NCBI RefSeq assembly: GCF_014023275.1
Contig: NZ_CP054698.1
Location: forward strand, 682,001 to 746,000
DNA from: Nostoc edaphicum CCNP1411
Lineage (GTDB): Bacteria; Cyanobacteriota; Cyanobacteriia; Cyanobacteriales; Nostocaceae
Length of the DNA stretch: 64,000 nucleotides
Direction of reading: 5' to 3'
This document shows, one piece after another, positions 9,580 through 17,619 of the stretch. A program made the translations under genes and the position numbers. How positions within the stretch are numbered: the stretch's first letter is position 1; each line of letters starts with the position of its first letter. Under the pieces are notes generated by a model that saw nothing but the letters and a program-made list of their open reading frames with translations, was not told the DNA's origin and searched no databases.

Positions 9580-9882
9580 TTAAGCAACTTCTTTAGGTGA
9601 CATTTTAATTTCCACTTTTTGATTTAAAGCTGCTGCAATCCGAGCCAATATAGACAAAGAATGTCCCTCATAGTCAGCATCTTCCAATCGAGCAATAACT
9701 GACTGGGTAGTACCGACTAAATCAGCTAGTTGTTGCTGCGTTAGTCCCGCTTCTTTACGTGCATCGTAGATGATTTGAGATACTTGAGCATTTATTGATG
9801 ATTCTCTAACCATCTCTTGTAATTCTGGATCTTCTTTCATCATTCTTTTAATGATTTTCAGTGCATCATTAGTTTTTTTCAT
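9580..9882 (-). CDS. XRE-family helix-turn-helix protein, HigA-antitoxin-like
   Basis: A 100-residue protein. Residues ~37-92 form a classic XRE/Cro helix-turn-helix (ARKEAGLTQQQLADLVGTTQSVIARLE), followed by LSILARIAAALNQKVEIKM, typical of antitoxins of the HigA/RelB-associated type. The N-terminal third (KKTNDALKIIKRMMKEDPELQEMVRES) is the dimerising extension seen in such antitoxins. It overlaps the upstream 74-residue gene by 14 bp, so they form an operon. No RelE/HigB-type toxin is visible next to it. It probably represses its own promoter. Confidence 0.8.
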   Translation of the reverse strand: MKKTNDALKIIKRMMKEDPELQEMVRESSINAQVSQIIYDARKEAGLTQQQLADLVGTTQSVIARLEDADYEGHSLSILARIAAALNQKVEIKMSPKEVA

Positions 9883-10093
9883 TTATAGTCACTGACTCAC
9901 CATCTTTAAACTCAGCGCGAACTGCTTCAATTTCTGCCAGTGTATCTGCATCGTCTTCGTATAAAGCTTCTTCGGCTTCAAAAATTTGTTGCTCAATTAG
10001 TTCTTGAAGTTGACGTTTTTCTGTTAAATCAAGGGAAAATATTGCTTCTGCTAAAGTTTCTAAAGAGAGTTGTAGTTTAACAATAGCTGGCAT
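9869..10093 (-). CDS. Small acidic protein, first gene of an HTH operon
   Basis: A 74-residue acidic protein (LSLETLAEAIFSLDLTEKRQLQELIEQQIFEAEEALYEDDADTLAEIEAV, read in parts). The ATG at 10093 follows AAAGGAG at a good distance (reverse complement of CTCCTTTTG). It resembles short antitoxin-side proteins with a helical ETLAEAI...LTEKRQLQELI start that are found beside toxin or HTH genes in cyanobacteria, but I cannot name the family. It overlaps the HTH gene downstream, indicating translational coupling. Confidence 0.65.
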   Translation of the reverse strand: MPAIVKLQLSLETLAEAIFSLDLTEKRQLQELIEQQIFEAEEALYEDDADTLAEIEAVRAEFKDGESVTINEKN

Positions 10094-10340
10094 TTTTCTC
10101 CTTTTGGGTGTGTTTTATTCGCATTTTGACACCATTATGCTGATTTTAACAGTTATATTTTTGCCAAGCCCAAAGTCTTTAGGTTGTATTTCACGCTTGT
10201 GGGGTCAGCGCAGCAATTAGATTTGTCTAAACTGCGATCGCACTTTTACAACACGCTACTAACTATCTATCTCTCAAAAACTGCGTAGTTTACCGCCGTA
10301 GGCATCGCCTACGCAGCCATATAGCGGTTATGAGTTGAAG

Positions 10341-10506
10341 CCTCTCTCCTAAAAGGACGTGTACACACAAGTCAAATTACCCCCCTTAATCCCCCCTTGG
10401 AAAGGGGGGAAAAAGAAATCTAGTTCCCTCCCCTTGTAAAGGGGAGGGTTAGGGTGGGGTAATTTGATAACTTGTATGTACACCGTAGCCTTTTAGGAGA
10501 GAGGTT
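10341..10506. repeat. Long palindromic MITE-like element (about 166 bp)
   Basis: Outer arms CCTCTCCTAAAAGG and CCTTTTAGGAGAGAGG are inverted repeats. Inside them a second pair, GTGTACACACAAGT and ACTTGTATGTACAC, encloses C-rich and G-rich palindromic blocks (CCCCCCTTAATCCCCCC, GGAAAGGGGGG, CCCCTTGTAAAGGGG). It has no coding capacity. The rest of the gap 10094-10606 holds only HIP1 sites and repeat scraps. Confidence 0.8.
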
Positions 10507-10606
10507 AAACTGTATTACTTCCATTCGAGAACCGCTATATTCATCATCAACATTTGTTAGTTATCTTTCAGAAGTTTTAAAAATGGTTTGCTGTGATACT
10601 AACTAA

Positions 10607-11266
10607 TTATTCAGAATGGAGAGCGTTCAAGGCAATTTCTGATGGGTGAACCACTCCGTTATCTTTTAGATTGGCTTTTTCCAGCCTGCGAAGCACGATC
10701 ATGCCACGAGAGCGATTTGATGAGGAATCTTTATCTACGCAAGCGGCATATATACGTTGAATTGGGCATTTCCAAAACCGGGTATACCGTTTAGGATTTG
10801 TATCTGCAATGGTTATTTCTTGAGTTTTCGGGTCATAGTCTGCCAATAAGGAGAAGTGACCACCTTCTAAACTTGGATTTTCATGGGCAATACGGGTATT
10901 GAAGTTAAGAATGTGGACATCAGTTTCGTCACAAACGGCGGCTTCAACTTCACGGGTAAATGCTTCGAGTGTCATACTCGGTTTATCAAAATGCTCTATC
11001 CGAATGGACAAAGGTATTTCTTTTTTTTCAAGGTAAGTTCGACAGGTATCGTAGGTTTCTGCTAACGTCATGCCATCATCTAAAACCGATGCGATCGGCA
11101 GTTGGGTAGCATAAAAAATCTCATCAACAGTTGTCAGATATCCCAATGCGGTAAAGGCATAGGCAATTGCAGTGACATTACAACAGTAGATAGGTTGTTG
11201 AAACTGATGTAGTTGAATGATTTCTAAATCTCGTTTAGAAATTTGAGCTAGATTATCAAGATCCAT
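10607..11266 (-). CDS. Phytochelatin-synthase-like papain-fold cysteine peptidase
   Basis: A 219-residue protein without signal peptide. The order of motifs fits the phytochelatin synthase (peptidase C83) catalytic domain: a Cys in QPIYCCNVTAIAYAF (residues ~25-39), a His in GGHFSLLADYD (~136), and an Asp in IADTNPKRYTRFWKCP (~154), followed by a stretch ending SRGMIVLRR as in the family. Phytochelatin synthases transfer gamma-Glu-Cys between glutathiones or cleave Gly from glutathione; short bacterial forms mainly do the latter. The double Cys and the CNVTA context differ from the usual FCGLTSL motif, so the substrate may differ. It stands alone. Confidence 0.68.
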   Translation of the reverse strand: MDLDNLAQISKRDLEIIQLHQFQQPIYCCNVTAIAYAFTALGYLTTVDEIFYATQLPIASVLDDGMTLAETYDTCRTYLEKKEIPLSIRIEHFDKPSMTLEAFTREVEAAVCDETDVHILNFNTRIAHENPSLEGGHFSLLADYDPKTQEITIADTNPKRYTRFWKCPIQRIYAACVDKDSSSNRSRGMIVLRRLEKANLKDNGVVHPSEIALNALHSE

Positions 11267-11447
11267 TTTTCTGCCTTTTTTAGATATATATATCGATTAA
11301 CTCAGGATTTACAGCTTTTTTGAAAACCGTGCTTGTATTATCTAGGACTCGCCATTAAAGACGCAAGGACAGTTAAGACAGTTAAGCAAATTTTTGAGGC
11401 ATCCATTAGACGCTTTGCTTTGCATGTACGTACAACAAACTGAAGCG

Positions 11448-11699
11448 ATGTTCCTCGTGCCGGGAGTGGTCTTCCTCGTGCCGGGAGTGGTCTTCCTCGT
11501 GCCGGGAGTGGTCTTCCTCGTGCCGGGAGTGGTCTTCCTCGTGCCGGGAGTGGTCTTCCTCGTGACGGGAGTGGTCTTCCTCGTGCCGGGAGTGGTCTTC
11601 CTCGTGACGGGAGTGGTCTTCCTCGTGACGGGAGTGGTGTTCTTTGTGCTGGGAGTGGTGTTCTTCGTGTTGGGAGTGGTCTTCTTCGTGCCGGGAGTG
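11448..11699. repeat. 21-bp minisatellite, 12 units
   Basis: Twelve tandem units of the type TTCCTCGTGCCGGGAGTGGT(C) differ by only a few substitutions, mostly in the last three units. Because 21 is a multiple of three, one frame stays open (TTG at 11394 to 11729) and would encode the heptapeptide VFLVPGV over and over. No ribosome-binding site or family match supports translation. G+C is higher than in the flanks. Confidence 0.93.
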
Positions 11700-11851
11700 G
11701 TTTATTTTTTACCTTTATATATTAATTAAATACCGAAAAATTACTGATATAACCTGAAAATTTTATAAGCAAAAACTGCGAGTTCTGCTGAACCGAAATG
11801 CAGTTTAATTAAGCCAAGCTAGCTCTAACAGCATCTTAAAGGAGTAATTTC

Positions 11852-12247
11852 ATGTCTCGTCAAAAACGCACATCCCGCATTCTAGAAAAAGCTCAATTAA
11901 GATCGGCTGGACTGAAATCGATTGTTCCAAGCATCAAATTTGACGAAAATTATAATTTGGAAAAACTGATTGAGTCAATTGAGCAGTTACGCAACAAACT
12001 TGATGTTTATAATACTGCTCTGTCTGTGGTTGACTCTTCTAGAACTGAAATTGAAGAGATGGAAAAAAACTTGAGTCAGCTTTCTGAGAAAATGCTAATG
12101 GTGGTTGCAATCAAGTATGGCAAAGACAGCCGTGAATATGAGATGGCCGGTGGTGTTCGCAATAGCGATCGCATCCGCAAAATCAGGTCAAGCCGCTTGA
12201 AAAATGTTACAGAACAAGCCTCAGATGAGAATAGTAAAACTGCATAG
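11852..12247 (+). CDS. Hypothetical basic coiled-coil protein
   Basis: A 131-residue protein with a strong ribosome-binding site (AAAGGAG, eight bases before the ATG). The N terminus is basic (MSRQKRTSRILEKAQLR). The middle is a heptad-like helix (LEKLIESIEQLRNKLDVYN, then RTEIEEMEKNLSQLSEKML). The end carries GKDSREYEMAGGVRNSDRIRKIRSSR, which looks like a conserved motif. No catalytic motif or membrane segment is visible. I recognise it only as a conserved cyanobacterial hypothetical. A terminator lies ~115 bp downstream, so it is a monocistronic unit. Confidence 0.75.
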   Translation: MSRQKRTSRILEKAQLRSAGLKSIVPSIKFDENYNLEKLIESIEQLRNKLDVYNTALSVVDSSRTEIEEMEKNLSQLSEKMLMVVAIKYGKDSREYEMAGGVRNSDRIRKIRSSRLKNVTEQASDENSKTA

Positions 12248-12362
12248 TTGTAGAGAATATGCTGTGCCCCTACAGGTGTACTTCACGTAAACGCTGCCAG
12301 ATATAATATTAGATGATTCACTATTTGGTGCAGTTCAAAATCTAGCTTCTACCGTGCAATAT

Positions 12363-12397
12363 AAAACTGCTCTAGACGAAAGCCAGAGCAGTTTTTG
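12363..12397 (+). terminator. Rho-independent terminator after the coiled-coil gene
   Basis: The stem AAACTGCTCT...AGAGCAGTTT, with a short loop that includes GACGAAAG, is followed by a T-run. It lies 115 bp after the stop at 12247 and reads on the same strand. Confidence 0.85.
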
Positions 12398-12476
12398 AGA
12401 TATATAGGGGACTTTTACTGTTGTCCCCAGTTTATTCATATTAAATACCTTTATATAATACTATTCACCTCAAGCT

Positions 12477-12701
12477 TTGTGCTTTACGCAAAAAACGAAT
12501 AATTTTTTAGTTGGCATTACAAAATTTAAAAGTAACCGCAAGGCAATCCCAAGTACTACCCCATCCATTAGCGACATACGAGACTTTGAGCAGATGCCTT
12601 GGCTTACAAATCGTTATCCCAAAGACATGGTTGCTGATGATAGTGTGCTGAGTGAGTTAGAAAGAAATCCTCATGTAGAGACGCTATTTATCGCGTCTTA
12701 A
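12477..12701 (+). CDS. Short hypothetical frame, possibly a gene remnant
   Basis: The open frame has 74 codons with no clear ribosome-binding site. The C-terminal half (FEQMPWLTNRYPKDMVADDSVLSELERNPHVETLF) looks like a real protein, while the N-terminal part does not. It may be the tail of a decayed gene. I do not recognise a family. Confidence 0.25.
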   Translation: MCFTQKTNNFLVGITKFKSNRKAIPSTTPSISDIRDFEQMPWLTNRYPKDMVADDSVLSELERNPHVETLFIAS

Positions 12702-12973
12702 AAACCAATCATCTACACCAATAACCCTTAACTAAAGCGTATTGGGAGATAGATAACAGGAAAAGTCAGTGTGTGGATAATTTCTGCTACCGCTCCTAAA
12801 TACTGCAACACCGTGCGGTGTGAAACCGAATAATTACGATAGTCTACCTGCTACAAAGCTACAAAATGCTTGACCAGCAAAGAGTCAGCAACATGAGTAA
12901 ATTACTTGACAAAAAAAGCAGCAGGTATAAGACACTACTAATTAATCTGGATTTCACTTGATAGAAATGAGTT

Positions 12974-13122
12974 ATACCAATTTTTTATGAAGCTGCATAG
13001 AATTCGATCCCCCCTAGCCCCCCTTAATAAGGGGGGAACCGGAAAAACATCCATCAAAGTCCCCCTTTTTAAGGGGGATTTAGGGGGATCAAGATATGTG
13101 TAACTTCACATTAAATTGGTAT
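12974..13122. repeat. MITE-like element with ATACCAATT ends
   Basis: Terminal inverted repeats ATACCAATTTTTTATGAAG and CTTCACATTAAATTGGTAT enclose paired C-rich and G-rich hairpins (CCCCCCTTAATAAGGGGGG, CCCCCTTTTTAAGGGGG). A shorter member with the same ends is at 45085-45187. Non-coding. The rest of 12702-13295 shows nothing else recognisable. Confidence 0.8.
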
Positions 13123-13295
13123 TAGTTTGATTAATTACTGCTCCTGCCAAAGTTTCTAACCTTGAACTTTTTCACATTTAATACAAGTACTTCTATTACA
13201 TTTGCACTAATCAAATTTGTAAATTACGAACGATATAATTACTCAACTTAAGTATTAAATAAATAGATTACCAATAGTTTAGGAAAAGCAAAGAC

Positions 13296-13661
13296 GTGAA
13301 TCGTTTCAAAAAGCTATCCTCAATTGCGTTCCTGTTATTAGCCTTCATTTATCCGCCTGCTTTGGCTGAAGCTAAGGATAATACTCTAAATCATGTTCTC
13401 AATGAACAGAGTATTGACGCACAGACAAATTTAGTTGTAGAGCAAAGTGAAGAAATTTTGTTAGCTCGCCGACGAAATCGACGACGTTATCATAGACGGC
13501 AACGGACTGGAAGATATTATTATCAACGCCAGCGGAATCGACGACATCATTATAGACGACGCTATCGTTCCATAGGTTATAAAGGACAACGATATCGTCA
13601 TGGAGAATGGGAACTTGTACGTGATCGTCATGGACGATTAATGTATGATTGGCAGCGTTAA
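13296..13661 (+). CDS. Secreted Arg/Tyr/His-rich small protein
   Basis: A 121-residue protein starting at GTG. Residues 1-26 form a signal peptide (RFKKLSSIAFLLLAFIYPPALAEA). The mature part has an acidic start and then a very basic region in which Arg, Tyr, His and Gln alternate (RRRNRRRYHRRQR, YYYQRQRNRRHHYRRRYR). It ends with the more ordered YRHGEWELVRDRHGRLMYDWQR, a pattern seen in other small secreted cyanobacterial proteins. Function unknown. A promoter region is likely in the AT-rich 13130-13290 but no exact boxes can be called. Confidence 0.65.
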   Translation: MNRFKKLSSIAFLLLAFIYPPALAEAKDNTLNHVLNEQSIDAQTNLVVEQSEEILLARRRNRRRYHRRQRTGRYYYQRQRNRRHHYRRRYRSIGYKGQRYRHGEWELVRDRHGRLMYDWQR

Positions 13662-13889
13662 TAGCAAATTTTGCACCCAATTGTTCCAGAGAATCTTTAC
13701 GCGTAAATCCTAATTTAGCCAGACTTGTTTGAGATAAGTAAAATGACTGGAAATAGGAAAACCTGAACTATATCAAGAAAATTAACTAGGCTAAAACCCT
13801 TTTTAATCTTACCTTCTGTCCTTCGGCTTGATGCAGCAATGTAATTGATAATTTAACCCCGATCTCACTGTTAGAGCGTTGCTCCCTGA

Positions 13890-14243
13890 CTAAAGTCCTA
13901 ATTTTTCTTGAACTACTGCCTCATCTCTAAAGCCGACTAGCACAGCTGTTCCATCTTTGACAAAAAGTGGACGTTTGAGAAGCATTGCATCGTGAGTGAA
14001 TGCGTCAATCCACTGTTCATCAGTCCAAATCTTTTTTTGATCTCCTAAAGCGCGGTAGGATTGACCAGAAGTATTTCGCATGGGAGCAAAACCCAAAGAC
14101 TTTACCCAGTTTTGAATCATCTCATGGGTTGGCGGTATATCTTTGGTGTTGATAAACTCATAGTCAATGTTGTTGTGTTGGAGCCACGTTAAAGCTTTTT
14201 TGCAAGTGCTGCAATTGGGAATTCCGTAGACTTGAATATACAT
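13890..14243 (-). CDS. Spx/MgsR/YffB-type ArsC-family protein
   Basis: 117 residues from the ATG at 14243; the open frame extends further upstream, but that extension does not look like the family and the family begins at MYIQVYGIPNCSTCKKAL. The thioredoxin-like fold carries the CSTC redox motif at residues 10-13, followed by the ArsC-type signatures INTKDIPPTHEMI, FAPMRNTSGQSYRAL and LLKRPLFVKDGTAVLVGF. Members are arsenate-reductase-like or act as Spx-type regulators; with CxxC rather than a lone Cys and without the Arg set of true ArsC, an oxidoreductase or regulatory role is more likely. It is a single gene. Confidence 0.88.
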   Translation of the reverse strand: MYIQVYGIPNCSTCKKALTWLQHNNIDYEFINTKDIPPTHEMIQNWVKSLGFAPMRNTSGQSYRALGDQKKIWTDEQWIDAFTHDAMLLKRPLFVKDGTAVLVGFRDEAVVQEKLGL

Positions 14244-14334
14244 AAAACAATTAAACAACAATCTCCATATATGACATAGCTGGTGTAACTTCTGCAATGC
14301 TCTTGTCCTTGAATCCCTGCGGTAGAAATACAAA

Positions 14335-14480
14335 GACGCGATAAATCGCCGTCTCTACAACAAACTGATTATTGTAGAGACGGCGATTCATCGCGTCTCT
14401 TGCCTTAGCGATTCATCGCGTCTTTTGCCTTAGCAATTCATCGCGTCTCTCACTTTAACCAAACAGTATTGGTTAGCACG
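14335..14480. repeat. Repeat block built on GACGCGAT(A/T)AATCGC(G/C)GTCTC
   Basis: Several direct and inverted copies of the short palindrome GCGATTCATCGCGTCT lie in tandem and end in AACCAAACAGTATTGG. The same block occurs at 21566, 32548, 45125 and 46340. It fills the gap before the ABC transporter operon. Confidence 0.75.
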
Positions 14481-14532
14481 CTAGCAAAATCAGCACATAA
14501 TACATACAGCTAGCGTCCACCAAAAGCCACCC

Positions 14533-15291
14533 ATGCAGCAAAATAACCAAACCGCCGTTGAATTCCGCGATGTTACCTTTAGCCGCAATCATCGCCCCTT
14601 GGTGTCAAATCTCAATTTCACCATCCGCCAAGGGGAAGCACTGGTGTTACTTGGGCGCAGTGGTAGCGGCAAAACCACCACAATGAAATTAATTAATCGC
14701 CTATTTACACCTACACAAGGCGAAGTTTTATTTGATGGCATTCCCACAACTGAATGGGATGAAATTAAACTGCGGCGAAAAATTGGTTACGTCATTCAAG
14801 AAATTGGTTTATTTCCCCATTTTACAGTTGAACGCAATGTGGGTTTAGTTCCTTCTTTAGAAGGTTGGCAATCTAAACAAATTAAAACGCGGGTTTATGA
14901 GTTGCTGCAATTAGTAGGCTTAGAACCAGCACAATTCGCCGGACGTTACCCGCACGAACTATCGGGAGGACAAAGGCAAAGAGTCGGGGTAGCCAGGGCT
15001 TTAGCAGCAGATCCGCCAGTGTTGTTGATGGATGAACCCTTTGGCGCACTTGATCCGATTACGCGTCTAGAACTGCAACAAGAGTTTCGGCATTTGCAGC
15101 AAGAGTTAGGCAAGACAGTTGTTTTCGTCACCCACGATATTCAAGAAGCCTTGGTTTTGGCATCGAGAATTGGTTTAATGTATGGCGGAGAATTGGTAGT
15201 ATTGGGGACAACAGATGAATTTATGCGATCGCAACACCCAGAAAGTCTCGCCTTTCTTCAATGTCTGCGTTCCCTGCAAGATACTCTATGA
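14533..15291 (+). CDS. Osmoprotectant-type ABC transporter ATP-binding protein
   Basis: A 252-residue ATPase: Walker A GRSGSGKT at residues 41-48, signature LSGGQRQRVGVARAL near 143, Walker B VLLMDEPFGALD near 163, and H-loop VFVTHD. It is closest in style to the OpuCA/OsmV (quaternary amine) group but lacks the C-terminal CBS domains of OpuA/ProV. Its stop overlaps the next start (ATGA, 15288-15291), so translation is coupled. It works with the permease at 15288 and the binding lipoprotein at 16272, probably importing glycine betaine, choline or a related solute. Confidence 0.9.
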   Translation: MQQNNQTAVEFRDVTFSRNHRPLVSNLNFTIRQGEALVLLGRSGSGKTTTMKLINRLFTPTQGEVLFDGIPTTEWDEIKLRRKIGYVIQEIGLFPHFTVERNVGLVPSLEGWQSKQIKTRVYELLQLVGLEPAQFAGRYPHELSGGQRQRVGVARALAADPPVLLMDEPFGALDPITRLELQQEFRHLQQELGKTVVFVTHDIQEALVLASRIGLMYGGELVVLGTTDEFMRSQHPESLAFLQCLRSLQDTL

Positions 15292-15920
15292 AAAATTTCT
15301 TCCTCGTTAAGTATGCCCCAGAAATTCTTCAGCATACTCTAGAACACCTATTTTTAGTAGGCATTGCCATTGGAATTGCCATACTTGTAGGCATTCCATT
15401 AGGTATTTTAATTACACGTAAAACTTATCTCCGCCAACCAATTCTTGGCATAGCGAATATTCTCCAGACTATTCCTAGTTTGGCACTGTTTGGCTTACTC
15501 ATTCCTGTTCCGATAATTGGCGGAATTGGTGCAGTACCAGCAATTGTTGCCTTGACTGTATATTCCTTGCTGCCGATAATTCGTAACACTTACACAGGTA
15601 TTACTGGCGTCGATCCAGCAATTCGGGAAGCTGGGAGAGGCATGGGGATGACAGATAGACAATTGTTATTGCAAGTTGAGATTCCCTTGGCAATGGGAGT
15701 AATTTTAGCAGGAGTGCGAGTAGCAACAGTAATTGCTATTGGTATTGCAACCATTGCAGCGGCAATTGGTGCTGGTGGTTTAGGAGTGTTTATTTTTCGT
15801 GGGATATCAGTTGTAAATGATCAGCTAATTTTAGCTGGTGCAGTTCCGGCGGCAGGAATTGCATTACTGGCTGACTTTGCAATTGGCTGGATGGAGAATA
15901 AATTAAAAATTAAAAGTTAA
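15288..15920 (+). CDS. Osmoprotectant-type ABC transporter permease
   Basis: 210 residues from the ATG at 15288, which overlaps the ATPase stop by 4 bp; an in-frame upstream extension to 15261 lies inside the ATPase gene and is unlikely. The protein is an inner-membrane permease with about five to six membrane segments. It carries the BPD_transp_1 loop with the EAA-like motif IREAGRGMGMTDRQLLLQVEIPLAMGVILAG that docks on the ATPase (shown here over two adjacent stretches). It belongs to the OpuCB/OsmW/ProW group. Confidence 0.9.
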   Translation: MKNFFLVKYAPEILQHTLEHLFLVGIAIGIAILVGIPLGILITRKTYLRQPILGIANILQTIPSLALFGLLIPVPIIGGIGAVPAIVALTVYSLLPIIRNTYTGITGVDPAIREAGRGMGMTDRQLLLQVEIPLAMGVILAGVRVATVIAIGIATIAAAIGAGGLGVFIFRGISVVNDQLILAGAVPAAGIALLADFAIGWMENKLKIKS

Positions 15921-15943
15921 CCCTAAACTTAACCCCCAGCCCT

Positions 15944-16240
15944 GGCGACTAGAAGTCGCAGCTACACAGACAAAACCCTTATAGCGGTTCTCGACAAGCG
16001 TGAAGTACAATTTTGACCTCTCTCCAAACCTCTCTCCTAAAAGGAGAGAGGCTTTGAATTGTTCCCCCTTCCCGCTTCGGGAAGGGGGTTAGGGGGTTAG
16101 GTCTATTTGCACACCTGTACCTTACCGGATTGAAAGTGGCTATAATTTTTTCTTAGTCCACGGAGGTGGACTACCCTGCGGGAAGCCGCAAAGCGTCTAT
16201 GTTTGTGTAGTAGCGAATTCTATTCACCCAATACTTGTAT
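15944..16240. repeat. Nested palindromic repeats between permease and binding-protein genes
   Basis: The outer element has ends CTGGCGACTAGAAGTCGC (15944) and GTGTAGTAGCGAATTCTATTC (~16205). The same pair is intact at 32603-32729. Here it is interrupted by an element with ends TATAGCGGTTCTCG / ATTGAAAGTGGCTATA, which in turn holds the 87-bp CCTCTCC...TTAGG palindrome (16016-16102). So three repeat families are stacked in one operon gap. Confidence 0.75.
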
Positions 16241-16271
16241 CCTCTAAAATTTAATTTATAAATTGTCTCTT

Positions 16272-17174
16272 ATGAAAAGATTTTTAGCACTTTGTTTTTT
16301 AACTTTTGCCTTGTTATTGGTAATTACTAGCTGTACGCCAAGTTCAAATAGTAATAACGGTGGCAATATTATTCTTGCTTCTAAAGATTTTACTGAACAA
16401 GATATTTTAGGTGAACTGTTAGCACAACAAATTGAGGCGACAACTAATTTAAAAGTAGATCGTCGCCCTCGTTTGGGTGGTTCTTTTGTTTGTCATAGTG
16501 CTATTACTGCTGGCAAAATCGACGCATATATTGAGTATACAGGCACAGCTTTTACTGGAATTTTAAAGCAAAAAGCAGTTAATGACCCCAAAGAGGTTTA
16601 TGAAAGATTAAAACAAGCATACTCCCAGCAATTCAATCTGGAAGTGATGCCAAGCTTGGGTTTTGAAAATACTTTTGCAATGATTATCCGGGGTGAAGAT
16701 GCCAAGCGCAACAACATTGAAACTCTCTCTCAAGCTACTCAATATACACCAAAGTGGCGTGGCGGTTTCGGTTATGAATTTTTAGAACGAGAAGATGGTT
16801 TTCCAGGATTAGCTAAAACTTACGATTTACGTTTTGCCAAATCGCCCCAAATTATGGACTTGGGTTTAATATATCGTGCTTTGATTCAAAAACAGGTAGA
16901 TATGGTGGCGGGTAATTCTACTGACGGACAGATTTCTCGCTTAGGTTTAGTTGTACTCAAAGATGATAAAAAGTATTTTCCGCCTTATGAAACAGTGCCT
17001 ATTGTCCGACAAGAAATATTAAAAAAGTATCCTGAATTAAGAACTGCGATCGCCTCACTTTCTGGAAAGATTTCGGCAGATGAAATGCGACAGTTAAACT
17101 ATTTAGTTGAGGGGGAATTACGTGATATTAAAGATGTTGTCCACGAGTTTCGGATATCAAAGGGATTCAAATAA
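16272..17174 (+). CDS. Osmoprotectant ABC transporter substrate-binding lipoprotein (OpuAC family)
   Basis: 300 residues from the ATG at 16272; the TTG at 16263 is an alternative. A lipoprotein signal peptide (FLALCFLTFALLLVITSC) puts the lipid-bearing Cys at residue 21. The mature domain fits the OpuAC/ProX-type fold: ASKDFTEQDILGELLAQ, RPRLGGSFVCHSAITAGKIDAYIEYTG (in two stretches), MPSLGFENTFAM, and VAGNSTDGQI. It binds the solute outside the membrane and delivers it to the permease at 15288. The 350-bp repeat-filled gap may lower its coupling to the first two genes. Confidence 0.9.
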   Translation: MKRFLALCFLTFALLLVITSCTPSSNSNNGGNIILASKDFTEQDILGELLAQQIEATTNLKVDRRPRLGGSFVCHSAITAGKIDAYIEYTGTAFTGILKQKAVNDPKEVYERLKQAYSQQFNLEVMPSLGFENTFAMIIRGEDAKRNNIETLSQATQYTPKWRGGFGYEFLEREDGFPGLAKTYDLRFAKSPQIMDLGLIYRALIQKQVDMVAGNSTDGQISRLGLVVLKDDKKYFPPYETVPIVRQEILKKYPELRTAIASLSGKISADEMRQLNYLVEGELRDIKDVVHEFRISKGFK

Positions 17175-17302
17175 TTTGTAATTCGTAATTCGTAATTCGT
17201 AATTAAGGGTTAGTGTAACGCACCGAAAATCTGAAATTTTGCGTTACGAAAGTCGTAACACACCCTACTAGCGCGTCTAGACTAAAATGTTGCAATAAAT
17301 TT

Positions 17303-17600
17303 TCTTGTGGGGTGGACATCTTGTCACTGGTGTCAACTTAACGCGAAACCGCACGTCCGCCAACATGTCCGCCAGCACGTCCGCCAGGGATTGTAAATCC
17401 CTGTCTCATAGCTAAAGTCCTCTGAAGAGGACTTCATAGCGCAAAAATTTTCAGTCTACTTCAGTAGACTTGAGCAATTAGTCAGGGATTTACAATCCCT
17501 GGCGGGTGAACTGGTGGGTGAACCACACCCAATCAGTACGCTATTTTTGGCTTAACTTGACGCCAATGGGTGAGACACCCATCCCACAAGAGTTTTTCTA
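17303..17600. repeat. Large nested inverted repeat (about 300 bp)
   Basis: Outer arms CTTGTGGGGTGGACATCTTG...GGTGTCAACTTAACGCG and the inverted CTTAACTTGACGCC...ACACCCATCCCACAAG enclose a second pair, GGGATTGTAAATCCCTG and CAGGGATTTACAATCCCTGG, which itself encloses AAGTCCTCTGAAGAGGACTT and AGTCTACTTCAGTAGACT hairpins. There is no coding potential. The flank at 17175 also holds a heptamer tract (TAATTCG repeats). Confidence 0.8.
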
Positions 17601-17619
17601 ATGCACTATTTAAGACTAG

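Noticed and set aside
11394..11729. 111-codon frame over the 21-bp minisatellite as a gene
   Set aside because: It starts at TTG without a ribosome-binding site, and the open frame follows trivially from a unit length divisible by three.
14244..14333. N-terminal extension of the ArsC/Spx-type protein
   Set aside because: The family starts at MYIQVYGIPNC; the extra 30 residues are Arg/Leu-rich and run into a repeat.
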